From contig CAZJNU010000065.1 of NCBI GenBank assembly GCA_964547485.1, positions 1 to 14,785 on the forward strand: DNA of 14,785 bases, given 5' to 3'. This document shows positions 1 to 6,430 of this stretch, in pieces (the first letter of the stretch is position 1; each line of letters starts with the position of its first letter). Below the pieces are notes generated by a model. The model had not been told where the DNA came from. It was given only the letters and a program-made list of their open reading frames with translations, and did no database searches. The translations under genes and the position numbers were made by a program. Source of the stretch: JACJWR01 sp964547485 (GTDB lineage Bacteria > Actinomycetota > Actinomycetes > S36-B12 > UBA10799).

Positions 1-1487
1 CCGACCGCGGCCTCTGGGCTGATATGAAGCACGACGGTGCCGTACGCGGTGCCGCTCATCCGGGCATCCGAGATCCGCACCATGTCCCGGACCCCCTGTG
101 CTGCGAGTCGCCGCGGGATCGGGAAGGATCCTGCCTCCGGCATCCCGGCACCGACCGGTCCGGCATTGCGCAGCACCAGGATCGTGTCGGCCGAGATAGG
201 CAACGTCGGGTCGTCGATCCGGGCCGCGACATCTTCGGGGGACTCGAATACCACGACGGGTGCTTCGTGCGAGAGCAGCCCGGGCGTCGCTGCGGCCACT
301 TTGATGACCGCACCAGCTGGGGCCAGCGAACCCCTGACCACCGCGAGGCCACCGGCAGGCTTCACCGGTTCGGTCAGGGGTCGGATGGTGCTCGTGCCGA
401 CCGATGGCGGGCGGGCGGCGTGCAGTCGGTCGCCGATCGTGCCACCTTCCACCACCGCAGCGTCCAGCCTCAGGAACGGGCCTAGGACGGTGAGCAGGGC
501 GGGCACGCCGCCAGCCCGGTGCAGATCCTCCAAGTACCCCGACCCGGCAGGTTTGAGGTCGGCGATCACCGGCACCTGCTGGGAGACCCGCCCAAACTCG
601 TCCAGTTCGAGCGGGACGCCAGCGCGGCGGGCGATGGCGAGCAGGTGCACCACGGCATTGGTCGAACCCCCGATCGCGCACAGCACCACCAGGGCATTGT
701 GCAGCGAGTCGGGCGTCACCAGGGAGGCCATGGTCGGTCCGCCGGTCGCCAGCGACACCGCTACCCGGCCTGCGGCGGTACCGGCTCGCAGCCTGTCGCC
801 GGTGGGGGCGGGGGCAGTGGCCGATCCTGGTAGCGCCAGCCCCATCGCCTCCACGATGCAGGCCATCGTCGAGGCGGTGCCCATCACCATGCAGGTGCCG
901 GCGGTGGTTGCCAGCGATGTCTGCACCTCGGCGATATCCTGGTCGTCCAGGTCGCCTGCCCGGTGTTGGGCCCACATACTCCGGCAGTCGGTGCAGGCAC
1001 CGAGCCGTTGGCCGCGAAAAGTTGAGGTGAGCATCGGTCCGGCGACCAACGACACCGCCGGGATCCCCGCGGAAACGGCCGCCATCACCTGCGCGGGAAC
1101 GGTCTTGTCGCAACCGCCAACCAGCACGGCAGCATCCATCGGCTGCGCCCGCAGCAACTCCTCGGTGACCATCGCGTCCAGGTTGCGGAACAGCATCGAC
1201 GTCGGATTCAGCAGGATCTCCGGCAGCGACATACTCGGGAATACCAAGGGCAGGCCACCCGCCTGCAGCACCCCACGGCGAACGGCGGCAACCAACTCCG
1301 GCATGTCCCGGTGGCAGGTGGTGTAGTCACTGGACGTGTCCGCGATCCCGACTACCGGCCGGTCCAGATCCTCGGCATCGAAGCCCGCCGAGGAGAGGAA
1401 CGCCCGACGCAGGAACCTGCTGAACCCCAGGTCTCCGTAGGAGGTCAACCCGCGGTCGACCCCGAGGGTGCTGTGGTCCGACGTCAT
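1..1487 (-). CDS. IlvD/Edd-family sugar-acid dehydratase (C-terminus cut by window edge)
   Basis: This gene encodes a predicted [2Fe-2S] dehydratase that removes water from a sugar acid to give a 2-keto-3-deoxy acid. 495 codons are visible; the family is usually about 570-600 residues, so the C-terminal tail lies outside. Visible motifs are TTCHRDM (Cys58), GGCDKTVPAQ (Cys126 and Lys128, cluster and metal site), GTCMVMGTAS (Cys199), GGSTNAVVHL (about 273-282), VKPAGGLAVVRG (about 375) and SDARMSGTAYGT (about 473-484) with the expected catalytic Ser478. The SDARMSGTA form, rather than SDGRFSG, points to the arabinonate/xylonate-type sugar-acid branch and away from the branched-chain amino acid enzyme IlvD. 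The ATG overlaps the stop of the upstream aldehyde dehydrogenase gene as ATGA, so translation is probably coupled. It is the last visible gene of the minus-strand operon. The family call is firm; the substrate is not known. Confidence 0.9.
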   Translation of the reverse strand, partial: MTSDHSTLGVDRGLTSYGDLGFSRFLRRAFLSSAGFDAEDLDRPVVGIADTSSDYTTCHRDMPELVAAVRRGVLQAGGLPLVFPSMSLPEILLNPTSMLFRNLDAMVTEELLRAQPMDAAVLVGGCDKTVPAQVMAAVSAGIPAVSLVAGPMLTSTFRGQRLGACTDCRSMWAQHRAGDLDDQDIAEVQTSLATTAGTCMVMGTASTMACIVEAMGLALPGSATAPAPTGDRLRAGTAAGRVAVSLATGGPTMASLVTPDSLHNALVVLCAIGGSTNAVVHLLAIARRAGVPLELDEFGRVSQQVPVIADLKPAGSGYLEDLHRAGGVPALLTVLGPFLRLDAAVVEGGTIGDRLHAARPPSVGTSTIRPLTEPVKPAGGLAVVRGSLAPAGAVIKVAAATPGLLSHEAPVVVFESPEDVAARIDDPTLPISADTILVLRNAGPVGAGMPEAGSFPIPRRLAAQGVRDMVRISDARMSGTAYGTVVLHISPEAAV

Positions 1488-2953
1488 GGGCGGGGACCCG
1501 GCAGGCGGACGTTGACGTATTTGGGATGGGTGTAGTCGTCGATCCCCTCGGTGCCGCCTTCACTGCCGAAGCCGGAGTACTTCACCCCGCCGAACGGGGC
1601 CTGGGCGGTGGCGATGGTCAACTGGTTGACCCCGACCATCCCTGTGTCCAGTGCCTCGGCGGCCCGATAGGCGGTGTCCAGGTCCCTGGTGAATACGAAT
1701 CCGGCCAGGCCGTAGACGGTCGAATTCGCCACCTCGATTGCCTCGGCCAGGTCGGTGAAGGTGGCGATCGGCGCGATCGGGCCGAACGGCTCGTCGGTCA
1801 TCACCGACATCTCCGCGCTGACGCCGGTGAGCACGGTCGGCTCGAAGAAGAACCCGACCTGGAAGTCCTCCGGTCGCGACCCGCCGTGGGCCACCGTCGC
1901 GCCCTTGCCGACGGCGTCGTCGACCATCGCCGCCACCGCCTCCCGGCGCCGAGCCGAGCCGAGCGGACCGACATCTGTCGCCGGGTCGCTACCAGGTCCG
2001 ACTCGAAGGGCAGCCGTGGCCCGTACGAAAGCCTCGGTGAACTCGGCCGCCACCGAGTCATGGACGAGGAACCGGCTGGCGGAGATGCAGACCTGGCCGG
2101 CGTTGCGGAACTTGCCGACGGCGCAAAGTGCTGCCGCCGCCTCGATATCGGCGTCCGGAAAGACCAGCACCGGCGAGTGCCCGCCGAGCTCCATCGACAC
2201 CGACTTCAGCGTTCGAGCGGCCATCGTGCTTACCGCTATCCCGACTGGAACGGAGCCCGTGAGGCTGACCTTGCGGATGATCGGGCCGGCCAGTAGTCGC
2301 TCGGACAGTTCGGCCGGATCTCCGGTCACCACGCCGAGTACTCCCGCCGGGATCTCCGCTCTGTGGGCAGCCTCGGCGAAGAGCAGCGAGCTCAGCGGGG
2401 CTTCGATCGGCGGTACCAGAATGATGGAGCAGCCGGCTGCCAGCGCAGGAGCGAGTTTGCGGGCCGGCAGCAGACTCGGGAAGTTCCACGGGGCGAAGGC
2501 GGCCACTGGTCCGATCGGCTCGCGTCGCACTGTGATCCGGACATCGGTGGTGTGACCGTCCACCGTCCGGCCATAGATCCGGCGCGCCTCGTCAGCGTAC
2601 CAATCGAACTGATCGGCGCTGGCCAGGACCTCGGCGCGGGCCTGCGCAAGCGGTTTGCCCTGCTCGGCGGTCATCACCGCGGCATAACGGTCGACCTCAT
2701 CGCGGATTATTCCGGCCATCGCGCGGAGGGCCGCAGAGCGCTGCCAGGCGCCGGTCGTCCGCCAGCGGTCGAAGCCCGTGACGGCGGCCGCCAACGCGTC
2801 GTCGACGTCGCTGGAGGTCGCGCGTGGCACGGTCGCGATCACCTGCTCGGTGGCCGGATCGACGACGTCGATTCGCTGGCCGTCCGCAGCCTCTCGCCAC
2901 TGGCCATCGACGTACAGCTGGGTCGGCGCCGGCTGGTTTCCGATCGTGGTCAT
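1484..2953 (-). CDS. NAD(P)-dependent aldehyde dehydrogenase, succinate-semialdehyde dehydrogenase-like
   Basis: This 489-residue protein has the full length of the ALDH superfamily and should oxidise an aldehyde or semialdehyde to its carboxylate in the cytoplasm. Visible catalytic elements are APWNFP (Asn157), SMELGGHSP (Glu255), FRNAGQVCIS (Cys289) and DEPFGP (Glu388). The tail motif APFGGVKYSGFGSEGG (about 452-467) resembles SSADH and alpha-ketoglutarate-semialdehyde dehydrogenases. An oddity is that the usual K-P-x-E cofactor segment reads LVPPIEAP, with Val180 for the Lys and Ile183 for the Glu. I chose the ATG at 2953 because GGAAGGAAG lies six bases upstream; an in-frame ATG at 2992 would add 13 residues with no better ribosome site. 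The gene starts 60 bases after the TPP enzyme gene and overlaps the dehydratase start by four bases. The aldehyde could be a product of the TPP enzyme; that is inference. Confidence 0.93.
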   Translation of the reverse strand: MTTIGNQPAPTQLYVDGQWREAADGQRIDVVDPATEQVIATVPRATSSDVDDALAAAVTGFDRWRTTGAWQRSAALRAMAGIIRDEVDRYAAVMTAEQGKPLAQARAEVLASADQFDWYADEARRIYGRTVDGHTTDVRITVRREPIGPVAAFAPWNFPSLLPARKLAPALAAGCSIILVPPIEAPLSSLLFAEAAHRAEIPAGVLGVVTGDPAELSERLLAGPIIRKVSLTGSVPVGIAVSTMAARTLKSVSMELGGHSPVLVFPDADIEAAAALCAVGKFRNAGQVCISASRFLVHDSVAAEFTEAFVRATAALRVGPGSDPATDVGPLGSARRREAVAAMVDDAVGKGATVAHGGSRPEDFQVGFFFEPTVLTGVSAEMSVMTDEPFGPIAPIATFTDLAEAIEVANSTVYGLAGFVFTRDLDTAYRAAEALDTGMVGVNQLTIATAQAPFGGVKYSGFGSEGGTEGIDDYTHPKYVNVRLPGPRP

Positions 2954-3013
2954 CGCCTGCTTCCTTCCGGGGTTCCGGGGTGCTGGGTGCATGTCGGGGT
3001 TCGGGACTGCTGA

Positions 3014-4930
3014 CTAGAGGCCAATGTCGTGTCGCCGCTGCTGGGTAGCAGCTACCCAGTTACCGACGTTCCAGTCGCCGTAGGCGCCCAGACCGCCGAG
3101 CTCGTCGGGGCCGAAGTACACGGGTACATGGACCACAGCCAATCCGTCGTAGGTCAGAGCGGCGGTCATCGCTGCCCGCAGCTCCGACACCGTGTAGCCC
3201 CCGGGTAAGGCCAACACGCCGGACACTGCGCCGGCCCAGGCCACGTAGTCCACCTCGACCGCGTCATTGGTGGCAAAATCCACGCCGTACTGCGCCACCT
3301 GCAGACTCGAGATGGCAGCCATCCGGCGATTGTCGAAGATCACGACCACCCCAGTTGCGCCGTGGGCAACGCCGTCGATCAGGACCTGCGGATTCATCGT
3401 GAAGGAGCCGTCGCCGGTGAAGGCGACTGCCTGCCAGGGCTCGGTGGACATCGCAGTGGCGAGCACTGCGGAGGTGGCGAATCCCATGTAGGAGGCGCCG
3501 CCATCGGTGATGGTCACCCCCTCGGTCTCGTCTGCGGCGAGTTGGAAGCCGTTGGCCTGGACGTCGCCGGCATCGAAGAAGGCGATGGCCCCATGCTCGT
3601 GACAGGCAGTCAGCACCGTGTGGATCGCCGCCGGTTGGGTCAACACCTCACGCTGCCAGACCTCGTCGTAGGCAACCGGGTTCGCATACCGCAGGTTCTT
3701 GAAGTCCTCCCACCTGCGGCGCTCGGCTTGGCAACTCACCAGCCAGTCGGACGCGGTCGCGTCGGCCGATCGGGTCTCAGCCGGCGACGCCGCTCGGAGC
3801 TCACGCACGGTCCGAATCAACCGCTGCAGCGTCGGTTTGGCGTCGCCCAGCAGGGCGGTGGTGTCGGCGTAGTGCAGTGCGGCCTCGGGATCGGTATTGA
3901 TGTTCACCACCCGGCGCACCTGCGGGTAGCCGGTCCGGCTGCAGTCGGACTGGCAGACGGCTCGGGATCCGACCACCAGTAGGGCGTCGGCATGGGACAT
4001 CGCGTAGTTGCCCGAGCGGGATCCCTTGGAGCCGCCGACGGTCATCTGGCGCCTGTGACTCGCGGGCACGACGCCCGTGCTGATCGGGGACGTGACGACC
4101 ACCGCATCCACCAATTCGGCCAACTCGGCGAGTTCGACCCCGCACCCCTTCGCGCCGCCGCCGACTTTGATCACTACCCGTTTGGCGGCCAACAGGTCCG
4201 CTGCTGCCCGTTCATAGCCGCCGCCGGCGGCGGCCAGCCGAGGTGGTGTTCCGGTCGGCAACTCTCGGAGATTGAAATCCTGGAGCACAGTGGGCTGGGT
4301 GTTCAGCGGCAACAGGAGGAAGAAGGGTCCCGGTCGGTGCGGATCATCGACGGTGCGAAGGCCCCGCCGTAGCGCGGTGGGTAGCGCGCCGGGGGTGTGC
4401 AGCGAATACGCCGAGCCCATGGTGGCCGCGAGTCGGAGGAACAGGCCCTGCTCCGGCCGCGGGATCTGCTGCATGTTCGGACCTTCGTCCTCGGTGGTCT
4501 CATCGCCGTAGATGTGCCACACGCCGACGCCGTCACTGGACGCGACCAGTGACCCCGCCATGGCCTGCAGAGCCCCCGGACCGATCGAGGTCACCACCGC
4601 GGCCTTCTCGCCGGTGACCCAGCGCAGCGCGGTGGCCGCGTGTGCCGCCTCAGTCTCGTGCCGGACCGGGAACACTTCCACCACCCCCGCGGCGGCGTAA
4701 CTGCGCAGTACCTCGCCGAGTTCGGTGGAACCGTGGCCCAGCACTGTCACGTAGCGGGATACCGACTGTCGAAGCAGCCCGAGCACGAGTGCTTCGGACA
4801 GCGTCAGGTCGGTTCGACCCGGGATGGCACCGGCTGCCAGGGCCTGGTCGAGGCCGCCGTGGGCGGCGATGGCACCGGCCCGCGCTACCCGAGCGGTCGT
4901 CACGGTCTCCGGGGGTGTCAGAGCGGCCAC
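3014..4930 (-). CDS. Thiamine pyrophosphate-dependent enzyme resembling IolD
   Basis: This 638-residue protein has the three-domain layout of the acetolactate synthase/IolD superfamily. The N-terminal pyrimidine-binding domain carries RHETEAAHAA, with Glu92 as the expected TPP-activating glutamate. The central domain includes VVIKVGGGAKGCG. The C-terminal domain has the TPP/Mg motif GDGSF...DN (Gly506-Gly508 to Asn534). By remembered sequence the closest named relative is IolD, trihydroxycyclohexane-1,2-dione hydrolase: the length matches, and IFDNRRMAAISSLQ and the C-terminal DWNVG segment have IolD counterparts. About 40 residues precede the first domain. No other inositol gene is present, so this may be a C-C hydrolase or decarboxylase acting on a different keto compound. 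The GTG start has AGGAGGT at 4937-4943, six bases away. It is the first gene of the minus-strand operon and is divergent from the transporter. The family is secure; the reaction is not. Confidence 0.85.
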   Translation of the reverse strand: MAALTPPETVTTARVARAGAIAAHGGLDQALAAGAIPGRTDLTLSEALVLGLLRQSVSRYVTVLGHGSTELGEVLRSYAAAGVVEVFPVRHETEAAHAATALRWVTGEKAAVVTSIGPGALQAMAGSLVASSDGVGVWHIYGDETTEDEGPNMQQIPRPEQGLFLRLAATMGSAYSLHTPGALPTALRRGLRTVDDPHRPGPFFLLLPLNTQPTVLQDFNLRELPTGTPPRLAAAGGGYERAAADLLAAKRVVIKVGGGAKGCGVELAELAELVDAVVVTSPISTGVVPASHRRQMTVGGSKGSRSGNYAMSHADALLVVGSRAVCQSDCSRTGYPQVRRVVNINTDPEAALHYADTTALLGDAKPTLQRLIRTVRELRAASPAETRSADATASDWLVSCQAERRRWEDFKNLRYANPVAYDEVWQREVLTQPAAIHTVLTACHEHGAIAFFDAGDVQANGFQLAADETEGVTITDGGASYMGFATSAVLATAMSTEPWQAVAFTGDGSFTMNPQVLIDGVAHGATGVVVIFDNRRMAAISSLQVAQYGVDFATNDAVEVDYVAWAGAVSGVLALPGGYTVSELRAAMTAALTYDGLAVVHVPVYFGPDELGGLGAYGDWNVGNWVAATQQRRHDIGL

Positions 4931-4966
4931 AACCCCACCTCCTACGCGGTTGGTCAGCCTCTCACC

Positions 4967-4976
4967 ACGCTAGCCC
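4967..4976 (-). promoter_or_regulatory. Candidate -10 box for the TPP enzyme operon
   Basis: Read on the minus strand this is GGGCTAGCGT, containing TAGCGT (4973-4968), a TANNNT -10 box. It would place the transcript start near 4961, about 31 bases before the GTG start and upstream of the strong AGGAGGT site. No good -35 hexamer is visible at 16-18 bases. The same ten bases, apart from one, occur on the opposite strand at 5028-5037. Confidence 0.4.
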
Positions 4977-5007
4977 AACAGCGGTTCGGTGGCCGGTCGG
5001 CGGCGAG

Positions 5008-5037
5008 TGGCCAGAGGTGTCCGGCTAGGGCTAGCCT
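5008..5037 (+). promoter_or_regulatory. Candidate promoter of the MFS transporter gene
   Basis: TGGCCA (5008-5013, four of six matches to TTGACA) and TAGCCT (5032-5037, TANNNT) are separated by 18 bases. The predicted transcript start is near 5044, giving an untranslated leader of about 22 bases that ends in the AAGGAGGG ribosome site. The -10 box lies inside an inverted repeat, so a bound repressor would block it. Confidence 0.4.
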
Positions 5038-5048
5038 GCAACTGCAGG
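5023..5048. promoter_or_regulatory. Two adjacent inverted repeats, candidate operators
   Basis: GGCTAG-GG-CTAGCC occupies 5023-5036 and CCTGCA-AC-TGCAGG occupies 5035-5048. Both are perfect six-base arms around a two-base centre and they share two bases. They cover the predicted -10 box and transcript start of the transporter gene. This layout is typical of operators for dimeric repressors. No regulator gene is visible in the window, so the binding protein is unknown. Confidence 0.45.
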
Positions 5049-5065
5049 TTGGTGAAGGAGGGCCC

Positions 5066-6331
5066 GTGGCCGAGACAGCAGCGGTTGATCCGCAGGCGCC
5101 TGAGGATGCGCTGGCCGAACCGACCCGAAATGTCAGTTGGGTCTTTCTGCTGTCGATCACCCTCGCCAACCTTGGGATCATGATGGTGCTGATCACACCG
5201 CTGAACAACCTGCTACCCCGCTATACGCAGGCGATCACGGGTGGCGACGGCAAGGAGGCGGCGCTGGCGGTGGTCAGCGGCGTCGGTGCGATTGCGGCGA
5301 TGGTCTTCAATCCGCTGGCGGGAGCACTGTCCGACCGGACCACAGCGAGGATCGGTCGACGGCGTCCCTGGGTGATCGGCGGCGCCCTGACGGCTGCCGC
5401 ACTGATGGTGGTGATGTCCTATCAGAGCAGCATTCTGGGGCTGACGATCCTGTGGTTCCTGGTGTTGGCCGCGGCCAACATGGCGTTCTCCGCCCTCACC
5501 GCGTACATCCCGGACCGGGTGCCGGTGCATCAGCGGGGGCTTGTCTCGGGGTTGGTCGGACTCGCGACCGTGGTGGGCATCGTCGGCGGGGTCTCGCTGG
5601 TCTCGTTCGGTGTGAAGGATCTGCAACAGGGCACCTGGTTGGTCGCCGGGGTGATGGTGCTGTTGTTGATCCCGATCGTGGTGGCGGTGCCGGATGCCCG
5701 ATTGTCGCGATCGGCGTTGGTGCCCTTCAGCTGGTCGGCCTTCTTCGCCAAGTTCTGGGTCAGTCCGCGGAAGCATCCGGACTTCGGCTGGGCCTGGATC
5801 ACGAGGTTCCTGGTGTGGATGGGCACTGCGCTGGCGACCATCTACCTGCTGTTCTACCTCGAGGACTATCTGAACTACCCGGACCCGGCGGCGGGCCAGG
5901 CGACCCTGATCCTGCTCTATGGCGTCGGCACAGCGTTGACCGCGGTGATCGGCGGCAAAATGTCGGACCGGTCCGGGAAGCGGAAGATCTACGTGATCGT
6001 CTCGTCGATTGTGATGGGGCTGTCGGTGTTGATTCTGGCCTTCGTGCCGTCGTTTGCGGCCGCCTGCGTCGGAGCGTTCCTGCTGGGTACCGGCTATGGG
6101 GTCTACCTGGCGGTTGACCAGGCGCTGATCACGCAGGTGCTGCCGGCGGCAGAGGACCGCGCCCGCGACCTCGGCGTCATCAACATCGCCAACACCGCGC
6201 CGCAGATCCTGGCGCCGGTGCTGGCGGCCCCGCTGGTGACCGGGCTTGGTTATCCGGCGTTGTTCATCTCGACCGCCATCGTGATGGTCATCGCCGGCAT
6301 TCTGGTCCGGTTCATCAAGTCGGTGCCGTGA
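5066..6331 (+). CDS. MFS sugar transporter (GPH/SLC45-like)
   Basis: This is a 421-residue inner-membrane transporter with about 12 hydrophobic segments starting near residue 24. The cytoplasmic loop motif LSDRTTARIGRRRP (about 88-101), preceded by FNPLAG, and a second copy-like motif KMSDRSGKRK (about 299-308) mark the two MFS halves. The NPLAGALSDRT...GRRRPW pattern resembles cation/sugar symporters of the GPH and SLC45 type, so a mono- or disaccharide is the likely cargo. The GTG at 5066 is chosen because AAGGAGGG sits at 5055-5062 and the first hydrophobic segment follows shortly; the open frame continues to 4640 but that part overlaps the divergent gene. It is divergent from the TPP operon and is followed by the alpha-glucosidase gene after about 50 bases, which suggests import of an alpha-glucoside. 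The exact substrate is unknown. Confidence 0.88.
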   Translation: MAETAAVDPQAPEDALAEPTRNVSWVFLLSITLANLGIMMVLITPLNNLLPRYTQAITGGDGKEAALAVVSGVGAIAAMVFNPLAGALSDRTTARIGRRRPWVIGGALTAAALMVVMSYQSSILGLTILWFLVLAAANMAFSALTAYIPDRVPVHQRGLVSGLVGLATVVGIVGGVSLVSFGVKDLQQGTWLVAGVMVLLLIPIVVAVPDARLSRSALVPFSWSAFFAKFWVSPRKHPDFGWAWITRFLVWMGTALATIYLLFYLEDYLNYPDPAAGQATLILLYGVGTALTAVIGGKMSDRSGKRKIYVIVSSIVMGLSVLILAFVPSFAAACVGAFLLGTGYGVYLAVDQALITQVLPAAEDRARDLGVINIANTAPQILAPVLAAPLVTGLGYPALFISTAIVMVIAGILVRFIKSVP

Positions 6332-6348
6332 GCGGCTCAACTGCCGCT
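6331..6348 (+). terminator. Small hairpin at the transporter stop codon
   Basis: AGCGGC (6331-6336) pairs with GCCGCT (6343-6348) around a six-base loop, beginning at the last base of the stop codon. No U-run follows, so it is at best a weak terminator or a processing site between the transporter and glucosidase genes. Confidence 0.25.
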
Positions 6349-6376
6349 GACCGCCCGCCGGGGGTCGCGCGCCCAC

Positions 6377-6430
6377 TGGGATGCCCTCGCCGGGACTGCT
6401 GCGCTTTAGGTCTCCGGTGAGGGCATCCCG
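6377..6430 (+). promoter_or_regulatory. Long hairpin covering both possible GH13 start codons
   Basis: GGGATGCCCTCGCCGG (6378-6393) pairs with CCGGTGAGGGCATCCC (6414-6429). Fifteen of 16 pairs are Watson-Crick and one is G-U; a further G-U pair closes 6377/6430. The loop is 20 bases. The ATG at 6381 is in the left arm and the in-frame GTG at 6417 in the right arm, so the folded RNA would hide both starts. It could throttle translation of the glucosidase or act as a U-tail-less terminator after the transporter gene. Confidence 0.5.

Noticed and set aside
37..1326. Long plus-strand open frame opposite the dehydratase
   Set aside because: The opposite strand encodes a clear IlvD/Edd protein with all family motifs; the plus-strand product is Ser/Thr/Ala/Pro-rich with no recognisable domain, as expected for an antisense frame in GC-rich DNA.
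1..1487. Biosynthetic dihydroxy-acid dehydratase IlvD
   Set aside because: The C-terminal motif is SDARMSGTA rather than SDGRFSG, and the partners are catabolic, so a sugar-acid dehydratase fits better.
3014..4930. Part of a myo-inositol catabolic operon
   Set aside because: Only the TPP enzyme resembles an iol product; no dehydrogenase, isomerase or kinase of that pathway is present.
4640..5065. Upstream extension of the transporter frame
   Set aside because: It overlaps the well-supported divergent TPP gene and the promoter region; the GTG at 5066 has a strong ribosome site.
5213..6376. Minus-strand 387-codon frame opposite the transporter
   Set aside because: Arg/Gln/His-rich composition without domains; the plus strand encodes a convincing membrane transporter.
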